A stretch of 37,229 bases of DNA from a virus. A model generated the notes under the pieces. That model ran no database searches. It worked only from the letters and a program-made list of their open reading frames with translations, and had not been told where the DNA came from. Location of the stretch: the IMG/VR virus record IMGVR_UViG_3300049629_000025, positions 1 to 37,229 of that record; one strand, given 5' to 3'. Each line of letters starts with the position of its first letter. The first letter of the stretch is position 1. The translations under genes and the position numbers were made by a program. This document shows, in pieces, positions 14,699 through 23,026 of the stretch.

Positions 14699-17600
14699 TT
14701 ATAGAACTACCCAATTCGAGCCAGTTGGAATGGTGACTGACACACCTGTATTTATGGTGACTGGCCCAACAGTCACGGCATTGTAGTTTGTCGTGATAGT
14801 GTAGTTAGCAGCAATGGTTTTGGTCATTTCAAGGAATGGGTATGATACCTGTCTAACGACACCAGCTAATACGGCAGATGTTGCAGCATTGGGGTCAACA
14901 TAGTAGTTAGTATCATTGTGATCATAAAAAATAGGCGCTCGCCACGAATTAGTTGATGTACCTATACCAAGAGTCCAGATACCTGTACCAACAGCGGATT
15001 GTGTAACACCATTGATCATAAACAAGGCTTGATGATTTAAACCAGCTTTGGACTGTGGATTGTTTCCTGCAGCGCCGTGATCTGGATTATAAGACCAACC
15101 AATACCATAAAAAGCGCCATATGTATTTGAAGAGCCGCCATTGGTTAGTATATAAGATGAACCCATAGCAAATATTGCCTGAGTTTGAGCAGGATCGTAA
15201 ACGCCAATTAGACCTTTTCTACCATTATTGAATTGTATATTACCTAAAGTGTTTAAACCTGTTGCACCAGCAGGATCACAGTAATAAGCAGTGTTGTCAG
15301 AATCATAGAAGTATGGGGCTCTCATACTACCAGCTGCTTGTGTATACGCAGCGCTAAGATCGCATCTAGCATTTGTTCTACTATAAGAAATAATACCACC
15401 ACCTGATGCAGAATATAGACCCCATGCAGTGCCATTATTAAACAAATAGGCAGCACTTTGACCAGTAAAGTTAGCAAGCAACTGACCTTCTGACGCTGTT
15501 GTTGCGGTGGCAAATGAGGATCCTTGAGCGCCAGTAGCAGTTGTAGCATTACCAGCAATGTTCATCGTCTGGCCGCTGATAAATGTAGCAACCTTAGCAG
15601 CAGTAGCAGAACGATGATAGTTGTCACCAAACTTACCCATTAGATATGTTAGCGTACCAGTACTTACATCATCGCTTGAATTGTGATAAGAAGCGTTAAT
15701 ATAACGACCGTTAAAATCACCATTGGCATCTCTTGTTACAACTGTTGAACCTGTTGCTGTTGTTGATGCTGCAGAAAGACCAAAAGCGAAAGTCGCATTG
15801 TTGGCTGTGATTGTTGCAATATAAGAAGCATTGACAGACAGAGTTCCCGTAGTGGTAATTGTACCGCCAGAAAGACCTGTACCCCCAGCAACAGAAGTTA
15901 CTGTACCACCAGAATTGTCATCAGCTGCCCAATAAACTGCTGAACCATTTGAATGTAATACTTGTCCTGCAGTTCCTAAACCACCATTAGCACTTATACC
16001 AGCAGTTGTTGAAATGACAAGATTACCGCCAAGAAAAGTTGTTCCATTGACTGATAGTTTATGAGCAGGTGCAGTATTACCAATACCAGTATTGCCATTA
16101 CCATCTATATTAAATACAGAATCACCGCCAGCCCTTGAAATCTGAAATGAGTTGGCTGCTGGAGAACCTAGATATACTGGATTAACACTAGTGCCGTAGA
16201 ACAAACCAAGAGCATATGCTTCGTTTGATGGTCTTAATAGGGTTCTACCTCCAGTGACTGCTAGTCTACCGTCAGGAGTAGTAGTTCCAATACCAACGTT
16301 ACCACTATTTAATACAGTAATATATTCACTAAACGTATTCTGTGATGTATTAGATGCTGGATATGCACCTATTCTAACAGCTACAGTGTCTGATTTTCTA
16401 CCATAGAGGGCTGTAGCCCAAGCGGTACTTTGTAAAGAACCAGTGTCTCCATAATGAAGTTCTGCACCAAAACCTCTATCTGTCCAAAATGTGATACCAG
16501 CATTTCTAGCAGTATTTGCTGTCAAAGCACCGCTTTGTACCTGAACACCAAAAGTTGAGTTAGCAATAAAGTTAGATCCAACTGTGTGACTAGCCGCATT
16601 AATAATACCAGTGTAAACACCAGTTGAGTTGGCTATTGTAGAAGTTCCAACTGTATGACTGGCTGCGTTCATCGTTCCAGTATGATAAACACCAGTAGCA
16701 TTAGCAATGAACGATGTGCTAACAGTGTAAGACGATCCATTAACAACACCAGTATATACCGGTAAATAAGCAGCGATATTCGCATTCAACGTAGAATTTA
16801 ACTGGTATGAAGCTGCAGCGGTACCACCAAGGAATGAAGCGTTATTGGCTGATAATGTTCCAATATATGTTGCATTAACATGAACGCCAGTAGCATTTAC
16901 TACAGTACCAGTTCCTTGTGTTACGAATAAACCAGTAGTATTTGCTGTTATACCGCTGTTTGCTAAAACAGATACTGTGCCTGTTGTTGTAATAGCGCCG
17001 CCTGTTAGACCGTTGCCAGTTCCAACAGATGTAACAGTGCCAGAGTTATCATCAACCCCCCAATAAGTGGCTGTACCATTAGAGTGAAGAACTTGACCAG
17101 CAGTACCAAAACCGCCATTTGATGAAAGACCAGAAGAACCTAAAACAATATTAGCATTAAATGTTGTGACCCCTGTTATTGTTCCACCACCGGCATCAAA
17201 ATTAGCAGCCCATACCATGGCAGTTGTACCAATAGTATCCGTGGTCTTGAAATCATTATCAAACAATCTACCACCATTGGTCGTTCCTTCATCAACAGCG
17301 ACCAGAGCCGAAGCAATTTTACTTGATGTATTAGCGTCGTTTGCTCTTGTTAGAGTCCATGCATAGACTGCCGCAGAACCTGTATTTGAAACATAATATA
17401 TACCATTTTGATTGGCTGAAGTTTGGTTTTTAACTAATAGTCTGTCATTTAACGCTAAAGTAATACCATCTTGTGCAGGTAATGCTACAAGCCCACCAGT
17501 CAAAACTTGTGTAGTAGCAGAAGCTGCTGATAAATCGGCAGTAGTAGCAGCACGACAAGATTTCTTGAAAGTGGCCTCTGGTAGATACGCCATATCTATC

Positions 17601-18349
17601 TGAGTAAATGCAGGAACTGTACCGTTAGAAGCTAAAACAAAGGTGTTAGTTCCCGCCGATGTAATAGCCATGCCAGTAGCATTGGAATAAACAACGCCGC
17701 CAGAAACCGGAGTTAATGAAGAATTTGTGCCGCCTCTGGCAGCAGAAAGAGTGCCAGTAGAAATGTTAGTAGCATTAGTGTAATATGCTGCTGCTTGTCC
17801 GCCGAGATTAGTAGAGTTATTAGCTGTTAATGCGCTATTGACGTTCAGATTACTTTCTAATTTACCATAAGGGCCAGTGTTATTACCAATAAGCGTAAAC
17901 CCAACGTAAAAAGATCCAGCATTAACAACAGTGGCGTTGGCAGTAAAAGCTGTTCCAACAGTGATAGATGAACCATTAACTACACCAGTATATACACCAG
18001 TAGAGTTGGCGATAGTTGATGTGCCTACGGTGTGAGATGAACCATTAACAACGCCAGTGTATGTTGGTAGATAAGAAGCTATATTGGCATTTAATGTAGA
18101 GTTTAATTGATATGAAGCAGCTGCGGTACCGCCAAGATTGGTTGAGTTATTAGCAGTTAAAGCAGAATTAACATTAAGATTACCCTCAGTCTTACCATAA
18201 GGACCAGTAGAGTTAGCGACCAATGTAGAATTAGAATAAACGCCAGTGGCATTGGCTGTGAGTATGGTAAAAGTCGAATTCGCACCAATTCTGGCGTTTG
18301 TCGATTCAATATAACTATTGACTGTAGAATTACCTACAAATAAGGTCAT
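14699..18349 (-). CDS. Long repetitive tail fibre, 1216 residues, with inserted domains
   Basis: This is a modular fibre. It begins MTLFVGNSTVNSYIESTNAR and carries the 23-residue (VNGSSHTVGTSTIANSTGVY) and 16-residue (YGKTEGNLNVNSA) repeats common to the fibre genes here. At about residues 258-390 is a distinct domain with CRAATTADLSAAS, LNDRLLVKNQTSANQNGIYY and FKTTDTIGTTAMVWAANFD, seen in other phage tail proteins. Blocks QVLHSNGTATYWGVDD and VTSVGTGNGLTGG are shared with the S74 fibre. GNVGIGTTTPDGRLAV-type motifs follow. Near the C-terminus two RAPxFYD--xTxYY-DP motifs occur (about residues 1008 and 1135), and the end is VTIPTGSNWVVL. No S74 domain is present. The ATG overlaps the stop of the upstream fibre (ATGA). 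Confidence 0.88.
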   Translation of the reverse strand: MTLFVGNSTVNSYIESTNARIGANSTFTILTANATGVYSNSTLVANSTGPYGKTEGNLNVNSALTANNSTNLGGTAAASYQLNSTLNANIASYLPTYTGVVNGSSHTVGTSTIANSTGVYTGVVNGSSITVGTAFTANATVVNAGSFYVGFTLIGNNTGPYGKLESNLNVNSALTANNSTNLGGQAAAYYTNATNISTGTLSAARGGTNSSLTPVSGGVVYSNATGMAITSAGTNTFVLASNGTVPAFTQIDMAYLPEATFKKSCRAATTADLSAASATTQVLTGGLVALPAQDGITLALNDRLLVKNQTSANQNGIYYVSNTGSAAVYAWTLTRANDANTSSKIASALVAVDEGTTNGGRLFDNDFKTTDTIGTTAMVWAANFDAGGGTITGVTTFNANIVLGSSGLSSNGGFGTAGQVLHSNGTATYWGVDDNSGTVTSVGTGNGLTGGAITTTGTVSVLANSGITANTTGLFVTQGTGTVVNATGVHVNATYIGTLSANNASFLGGTAAASYQLNSTLNANIAAYLPVYTGVVNGSSYTVSTSFIANATGVYHTGTMNAASHTVGTSTIANSTGVYTGIINAASHTVGSNFIANSTFGVQVQSGALTANTARNAGITFWTDRGFGAELHYGDTGSLQSTAWATALYGRKSDTVAVRIGAYPASNTSQNTFSEYITVLNSGNVGIGTTTPDGRLAVTGGRTLLRPSNEAYALGLFYGTSVNPVYLGSPAANSFQISRAGGDSVFNIDGNGNTGIGNTAPAHKLSVNGTTFLGGNLVISTTAGISANGGLGTAGQVLHSNGSAVYWAADDNSGGTVTSVAGGTGLSGGTITTTGTLSVNASYIATITANNATFAFGLSAASTTATGSTVVTRDANGDFNGRYINASYHNSSDDVSTGTLTYLMGKFGDNYHRSATAAKVATFISGQTMNIAGNATTATGAQGSSFATATTASEGQLLANFTGQSAAYLFNNGTAWGLYSASGGGIISYSRTNARCDLSAAYTQAAGSMRAPYFYDSDNTAYYCDPAGATGLNTLGNIQFNNGRKGLIGVYDPAQTQAIFAMGSSYILTNGGSSNTYGAFYGIGWSYNPDHGAAGNNPQSKAGLNHQALFMINGVTQSAVGTGIWTLGIGTSTNSWRAPIFYDHNDTNYYVDPNAATSAVLAGVVRQVSYPFLEMTKTIAANYTITTNYNAVTVGPVTINTGVSVTIPTGSNWVVL

Positions 18350-21300
18350 TGCATTTCTTCCAATTTAAATTTGAATTTTTTACCATTTTTATTATTTATA
18401 ATGTATAACTCACTTTCGCCCTCTTGGATAGTCCAGTTACCAGTGGTTCCATCAATGTCATTGCCCCTAGTTCTTTCGTTAGATAAATGTAAGTCGCCTG
18501 TATATACGTTGGCCCAACGGAGGGATGCAGAACCAAGATTATAAGAGTTGTCACCGGATGGCATGATATTACCAGCAACGACAAGTTTATCTGCTGGTGT
18601 TGTGTTACCAACGCCTACGTTACCATTAGAGGCCAAATACGTAGAAGTAGAAGCACCTGGAGAAAAACTAATCGCATTAGCATGATAAAGATTTAATAAA
18701 CTACTTGCTATCTGAAGATATCCACCGTATGTACCATCTGTTAGATACAAATATGGATTCGCTCCACCTGTGATATTCATCGCAGCACCAGAAGTACTAA
18801 TAGCACCAGTAGCGTTTACAGTTCCGCCGAAATAACCAGTTCCGTTTACTGACAGTTTATGAACTGGAGAAGAATTACCAATACCAACATTACCATTAGA
18901 AACAAAATAAGTTCCTGTTCCAATAGTAAATGTGTTACTAGAAGTATTAGTTGTAACAGTAACAGCGCTGTTAACATTTAGAGTGGCTTCAGTCTTACCA
19001 TAAGGACCAGTAGTGTTACCGATTAGAGTAGAACCAGAATATATAGAGCCAATAGTTCTAAAGTTACCAGTTGCAGAAGCTAACTCGGCAACAACCGAAG
19101 GAGTGGTTGATGTTGCTGTTCCGCTTTCCCAAGTCCAACCATAAAGCGCATTATTTTCAATAAATGATCTTCTTGCCCATGAGGTAACATAAGTTCCCGA
19201 AGGCGCTGTTACTGTTCCTGTCCAACCTTGGCTTGCTCCAGCAGGTGCCATGTAATCTTGCCAAGCTGTATATCCAGAGTTATACCAATTGATACCACGT
19301 GCTGCTGCAGCAGATCTATCTAAAAATAATACAGGGGTTTTTGTAGTAGTTGAGTTTGCAACAAAAGAAGAACCAACAGTGATAGATGAACCATTAACAA
19401 CTCCGGTATAAAGACCACTAGAATTAGCGATAGTTGATGTACCAACTGTATGACTAGCAGCATTAACCGTTCCGGTATGGTAAACGCCTGAAGTATTTGA
19501 TACTAACCAATTTGTAGAAGTATTACCAAGATACAGAGTATTAGCTTGGAAATTAGCTATTTGGAAAGTAGTATTTGTTGTATCAATGTTAACATTAGCA
19601 TCTGGTTCTGGCTTATAACCATCAAAGACTTTCCATGTTCCATCTGAAGCATCTCGGAAAATACCAGTATGGGCATAACCCAAAGAATTGCCTGTGCTAT
19701 TATAATTAGCTACTATACCGGTATCTTCGTTATCTATTGAATTATTAGAGTTTAGATAGATAAAGTTATCAACAACAGATAATGTGTTTGCGCCAACAAC
19801 ATTAACATTACCAGAAATATTCAAACTACCAGTAAGCGTTAATGTGCTGAAAGTAGGACTATCTGTAGTTCTAACATTCTGATCCATACGGTATGGAAGT
19901 CTAGCTTCTGCTAAAGTTCCAGTGTTGATATTAGTGGCATTGGAAGCAAATACAGTAGCATTAGAATAAGCTGTCGCCGCATTACCGGTAATAGCCGCAT
20001 TGGCTGTAAGTATCTTACCATCAACATAAGAAACAGCGTTAGTGTAAGCTGTCGCCGCATTACCGGTAATAGCCGCATTGGCTGTAAGTATCTTACCATC
20101 GGTGTATGATACAGAGTTAGTATATGCTGTTGCTGCGTTACCTGTGATAGCTGCATTAGCGGTTAATATCTTACCATCAACATAAGACACTGCATTAGTG
20201 TAAGCAGTAGCAGCGTTACCTGTAATAGCTGCATTAGCGGTTAATATCTTACCATCAGTGTAAGATACTGCGTTAGAATAAGCAGAAATAGCAGCTGACT
20301 GTGCAGATGCCGCTCTAGTGTTAGCGTCTATTGCTCTATCATAAGCATTTTTAACTGTATTGGCTACTGGAATGAATAATATAGAAGTATTAGTTACTGA
20401 ATCTAATCTTAGGCCATTAGTGTAAGATACTGCATTAGTGTAAGCAGTGGCGGCGTTACCGGTTATTGCCGAATTAGCAGTTAGTATCTTGCCATCAGTG
20501 TATGATACAGCATTAGTATAAGCAGCCGCTGCAGCTGTTTGGGCTGAAGCAGCACGAGTGTTAGCGTCGATAGCTCTATCGTAAGCATTTTTGACGGTAT
20601 TAGCTACTGGAATAAAGGTAATAGAAGTATTTGTTACAGAATCTAATTTCAAACCATCAACATAAGACACTGCATTAGTGTATGCAGTGGCGGCATTACC
20701 TGTAATAGCAGAGTTAGCTGTTGCTATTTTTGAATCCGTATATGATACAGAGTTAGTATATGCTGTTGCTGCGTTACCTGTAATAGCCGCATTAGCAGTT
20801 AGTATCTTGCCATCAGTGTATGATACAGCATTAGTGTAAGCAGTAGCCGAATTGCCTGTAATCCAAGATACGAAGTTGGCCGTAGTTCCGGAAGAATTAC
20901 CTAGATACGATGCAGTATTTGAAGTTATAGAGTTATTAACATTTAAGTTAATTTCTGTCTTACCATAAGGTCCAGTGGTATTACCTATTAATGTTGATCC
21001 GGCATAATAAGATACTGCATTAACTACTGTAGCATTAGCAGTAAACGCTGTTCCAACAGTAAACGAAGAAGCGTTAACGATTGATGCGTCTAGCTTACCG
21101 GTGCTTGGAACATAATACAACTTAGTTGTAGAAACAACAGCGTTTGTCCAAGCGCCAGAAGAACCGTTTGCTAGACCAATGTAATAAGTTTGAGTATCTG
21201 TATTGTTAGCGTTTAGTGTAGCGCCAGCAGTGGCCCAATAAGTAGATGAACCATTAGAAAGTAAAGATTGACCAAAAGACCCATAAGAACCATTTGCGGA

Positions 21301-22488
21301 TAATCCAGAAGAACCTAGTGTAACATCGCCGCCTAAGAATGTTGTACCATTAACCGATAGTTTATCGGTGGGATCCGTATTACCAATACCAATATTACCA
21401 CCAAGAGGGTTAAGGATAATTGAATAATATACAGCACCACTTGCTGAATAACCAGACTGAATCCATTGATGAAAATTTGATTGTTGACCAAATGCTAGAT
21501 AATTTCCGCCAAAACCGCCCAAATAAGCATAAGCATTAGATTTAAAATCACCAGCAGAAGCATTCGTTTGACCGTTAATATTTGTAAAGGTTGCTGTATT
21601 AGGAGAACTAATTGTTATACTATTTGTAATAATTGCTGATGAATTGATAGTAGCATTAGATGTAGAACTTCCAACAACTAATCTATTAGCAACATATGTT
21701 CCAAGATAGCCAGTTTCGAAATAAGACGATTGACCATTTAGACCAATAGCAAACCCTTCGCCAGAAGTATTAGCTGTAAGAATATCAATGGTGTTACCAG
21801 TATAAACCCATTTAGTAACATTATTGGTGTTTCTACCAATTCTCCAGTTAGCGTCCGCAACACCGTTGAAATAAAGAGAATTATTAGTAGCTAATCCGAT
21901 TTCATCAGAGAATGAAACGTTGGCGCTAAATGTGTGCGTATTTGTCCAAACATATTGCGCTGCTGTGTTTGTAACTAGAGCAGCTAATGTTGACCAATAT
22001 GTAGATGAACCATTAGATAATAGAGCTTGACCAGCAGTACCAGTAGTTCCGTTTGCTGTAAGAGCTCCAACATTAGCAGAGAAATTTACAGGTACAGAAA
22101 AGTTTAGATTGCTCGTAATACTATTAGCAAATATACTCCAAACCGCTCTTGAACCGCCAGCAGTATTAGTTGTATAAAATACAAAATTATCATCGTTCTG
22201 TTGTATGAAAGATACAACATTTCCATTAAGTGTTGAGAAATTTAATTTGACGTTATTCTTGAAATGAACGCCTGAGTTGTTAGAAAATACAGTGTTAGCA
22301 ACGCTAAGAGTGTTAGAAACATTTACATTTGTATTATTAGCGCCGATTTCCCAAGTATTAGAACCATCAGAAGAATAGAGTCTTCTATCAGTTAGGTTTA
22401 AAGCCAATTCACCGATAGTTATGTCAGATGTAGTGGGAACTTTCCCTGCGACCGATGAACGGCGCAGTTTAAAAACTGTATTTGCCAT
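18346..22488 (-). CDS. Long repetitive tail fibre, 1380 residues, with coiled-coil-like repeats
   Basis: This is the largest protein here. The N-terminus MANTVFKLRRSSVAGKVPTT followed by DITIGELALNLTDRRLYSSD matches the small N-terminal domain of phage tropism-determinant-type fibres, which probably anchors the protein. Two GNVGIGN motifs and the QVLHSNG-like QALLSNGSSTYW block follow. The middle is an array of 26-residue units (AYTNAVSYTDGKILTANAAI followed by TGNAAT), with two longer 80-residue units containing VKNAYDRAIDANTRAASAQ, probably alpha-helical or coiled coil. Then come LRDASDGTWKVFDG-type and 23-residue repeats. The C-terminus has NIMPSGDNSYNLGSASLRWA, DLHLSNERTRGNDI and ELYIINNKNGKKFKFKLEEM. 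The C-terminal codons contain a late promoter for the next gene. Confidence 0.88.
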   Translation of the reverse strand: MANTVFKLRRSSVAGKVPTTSDITIGELALNLTDRRLYSSDGSNTWEIGANNTNVNVSNTLSVANTVFSNNSGVHFKNNVKLNFSTLNGNVVSFIQQNDDNFVFYTTNTAGGSRAVWSIFANSITSNLNFSVPVNFSANVGALTANGTTGTAGQALLSNGSSTYWSTLAALVTNTAAQYVWTNTHTFSANVSFSDEIGLATNNSLYFNGVADANWRIGRNTNNVTKWVYTGNTIDILTANTSGEGFAIGLNGQSSYFETGYLGTYVANRLVVGSSTSNATINSSAIITNSITISSPNTATFTNINGQTNASAGDFKSNAYAYLGGFGGNYLAFGQQSNFHQWIQSGYSASGAVYYSIILNPLGGNIGIGNTDPTDKLSVNGTTFLGGDVTLGSSGLSANGSYGSFGQSLLSNGSSTYWATAGATLNANNTDTQTYYIGLANGSSGAWTNAVVSTTKLYYVPSTGKLDASIVNASSFTVGTAFTANATVVNAVSYYAGSTLIGNTTGPYGKTEINLNVNNSITSNTASYLGNSSGTTANFVSWITGNSATAYTNAVSYTDGKILTANAAITGNAATAYTNSVSYTDSKIATANSAITGNAATAYTNAVSYVDGLKLDSVTNTSITFIPVANTVKNAYDRAIDANTRAASAQTAAAAAYTNAVSYTDGKILTANSAITGNAATAYTNAVSYTNGLRLDSVTNTSILFIPVANTVKNAYDRAIDANTRAASAQSAAISAYSNAVSYTDGKILTANAAITGNAATAYTNAVSYVDGKILTANAAITGNAATAYTNSVSYTDGKILTANAAITGNAATAYTNAVSYVDGKILTANAAITGNAATAYSNATVFASNATNINTGTLAEARLPYRMDQNVRTTDSPTFSTLTLTGSLNISGNVNVVGANTLSVVDNFIYLNSNNSIDNEDTGIVANYNSTGNSLGYAHTGIFRDASDGTWKVFDGYKPEPDANVNIDTTNTTFQIANFQANTLYLGNTSTNWLVSNTSGVYHTGTVNAASHTVGTSTIANSSGLYTGVVNGSSITVGSSFVANSTTTKTPVLFLDRSAAAARGINWYNSGYTAWQDYMAPAGASQGWTGTVTAPSGTYVTSWARRSFIENNALYGWTWESGTATSTTPSVVAELASATGNFRTIGSIYSGSTLIGNTTGPYGKTEATLNVNSAVTVTTNTSSNTFTIGTGTYFVSNGNVGIGNSSPVHKLSVNGTGYFGGTVNATGAISTSGAAMNITGGANPYLYLTDGTYGGYLQIASSLLNLYHANAISFSPGASTSTYLASNGNVGVGNTTPADKLVVAGNIMPSGDNSYNLGSASLRWANVYTGDLHLSNERTRGNDIDGTTGNWTIQEGESELYIINNKNGKKFKFKLEEMQ
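18393..18400 (-). promoter_or_regulatory. T4-type late promoter inside the 3' end of the 1380-residue fibre gene
   Basis: This is a perfect TATAAATA on the minus strand, within the codons for YIINNKNG near the end of the upstream gene. It lies 44 bases before the ATG at 18349, so the second fibre could be transcribed independently. Confidence 0.65.
19967..20100 (-). repeat. 26-residue repeats with 56-base exact DNA copies (78-base period)
   Basis: Bases 19967-20022 and 20045-20100 are identical over 56 bases and stand 78 bases (26 codons) apart. They belong to a longer array, roughly 19965-20870, in which the unit is repeated with increasing divergence. Confidence 0.88.
20399..20648 (-). repeat. 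Two 240-base units encoding an 80-residue repeat
   Basis: The segments encoding DSVTNTS-I-FIPVANTVKN followed by AYDRAIDANTRAASAQ recur exactly 240 bases apart (marker base 20399 and 20639). Each is a composite of a helical insert plus 26-residue units. DNA similarity is high but not perfect. Confidence 0.75.
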
Positions 22489-22503
22489 ATGGCTCTCCTA
22501 CAA

Positions 22504-22519
22504 CTCAGTATATACTGAG
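22504..22519. other. Perfect 16-base palindrome CTCAGTATATACTGAG
   Basis: This is a perfect inverted repeat in the 37-base gap between the coiled-coil gene and the 1380-residue fibre, 16 bases before the fibre ATG and just before its GGAG ribosome site. It has no T tract on the minus strand, so it is unlikely to be an intrinsic terminator. It could be a protein-binding site or an RNA hairpin that affects translation. Confidence 0.55.
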
Positions 22520-22525
22520 GGTTAA

Positions 22526-22999
22526 CTACTTTTTAACAGACTTTTTATAGTTATCAAATTCTGTATTTAAAATATTTAGTTCTTCTCTTGTGTGTTCTAA
22601 TTCTTTTCTAAAATCTTCTGAAGATTTTTTACAATCAACAAGATCGTCTTTTAATTTTTTGTTTTCGATGTCAGAATTGTTTCTTTCGTCAATAAATTCA
22701 TTTAGCTTAGATTCAAGTTGTTTTATTTTCTGTTTTAGTTCTTCTTCTTTTTCATCGAACAATTCTCGTTCATATGTAAGAGCTTCAATACCAGATTTAG
22801 CTTCTTGGCTTATTTTTTCTAGAATCTCAACTTGAGAAGTTAGTTCTTCAATCTTTTTGTTTGCTTCTGTCAAAGAAGCAGAAAGAACCTGGGATCTAAT
22901 TTCTAAATCCAGGTTCTTCCTTATAAAATCAATTAATACAGATTCTTGTCTCTGTGTGTATAACTGAAAATATTTTGCTTGACCTTCTTCGTTTTCCAT
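22526..22999 (-). CDS. Coiled-coil protein, 157 residues
   Basis: This is a highly charged, almost wholly helical protein. After MENEEGQAKYFQLYTQRQES comes a helix-rich region, and from about residue 45 to 150 there are nearly continuous heptads: LTEANKKIEELTSQVEILEK, EEELKQKIKQLESKLNEF, FRKELEHTREELNILNTEFD. It contains no Gly-rich or beta repeats, and its Lys/Glu-rich composition differs sharply from the Asn/Thr-rich neighbours. It lies between two fibres that share a tropism-type N-terminus. It may be a fibre-assembly chaperone, a trimerising adaptor or a spacer; I recognise no family. It starts with ATG at 22999 after an AAGGAAA ribosome site. Confidence 0.8.
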   Translation of the reverse strand: MENEEGQAKYFQLYTQRQESVLIDFIRKNLDLEIRSQVLSASLTEANKKIEELTSQVEILEKISQEAKSGIEALTYERELFDEKEEELKQKIKQLESKLNEFIDERNNSDIENKKLKDDLVDCKKSSEDFRKELEHTREELNILNTEFDNYKKSVKK

Positions 23000-23026
23000 A
23001 GTATAATTTCCTTGTCATGAATAATA

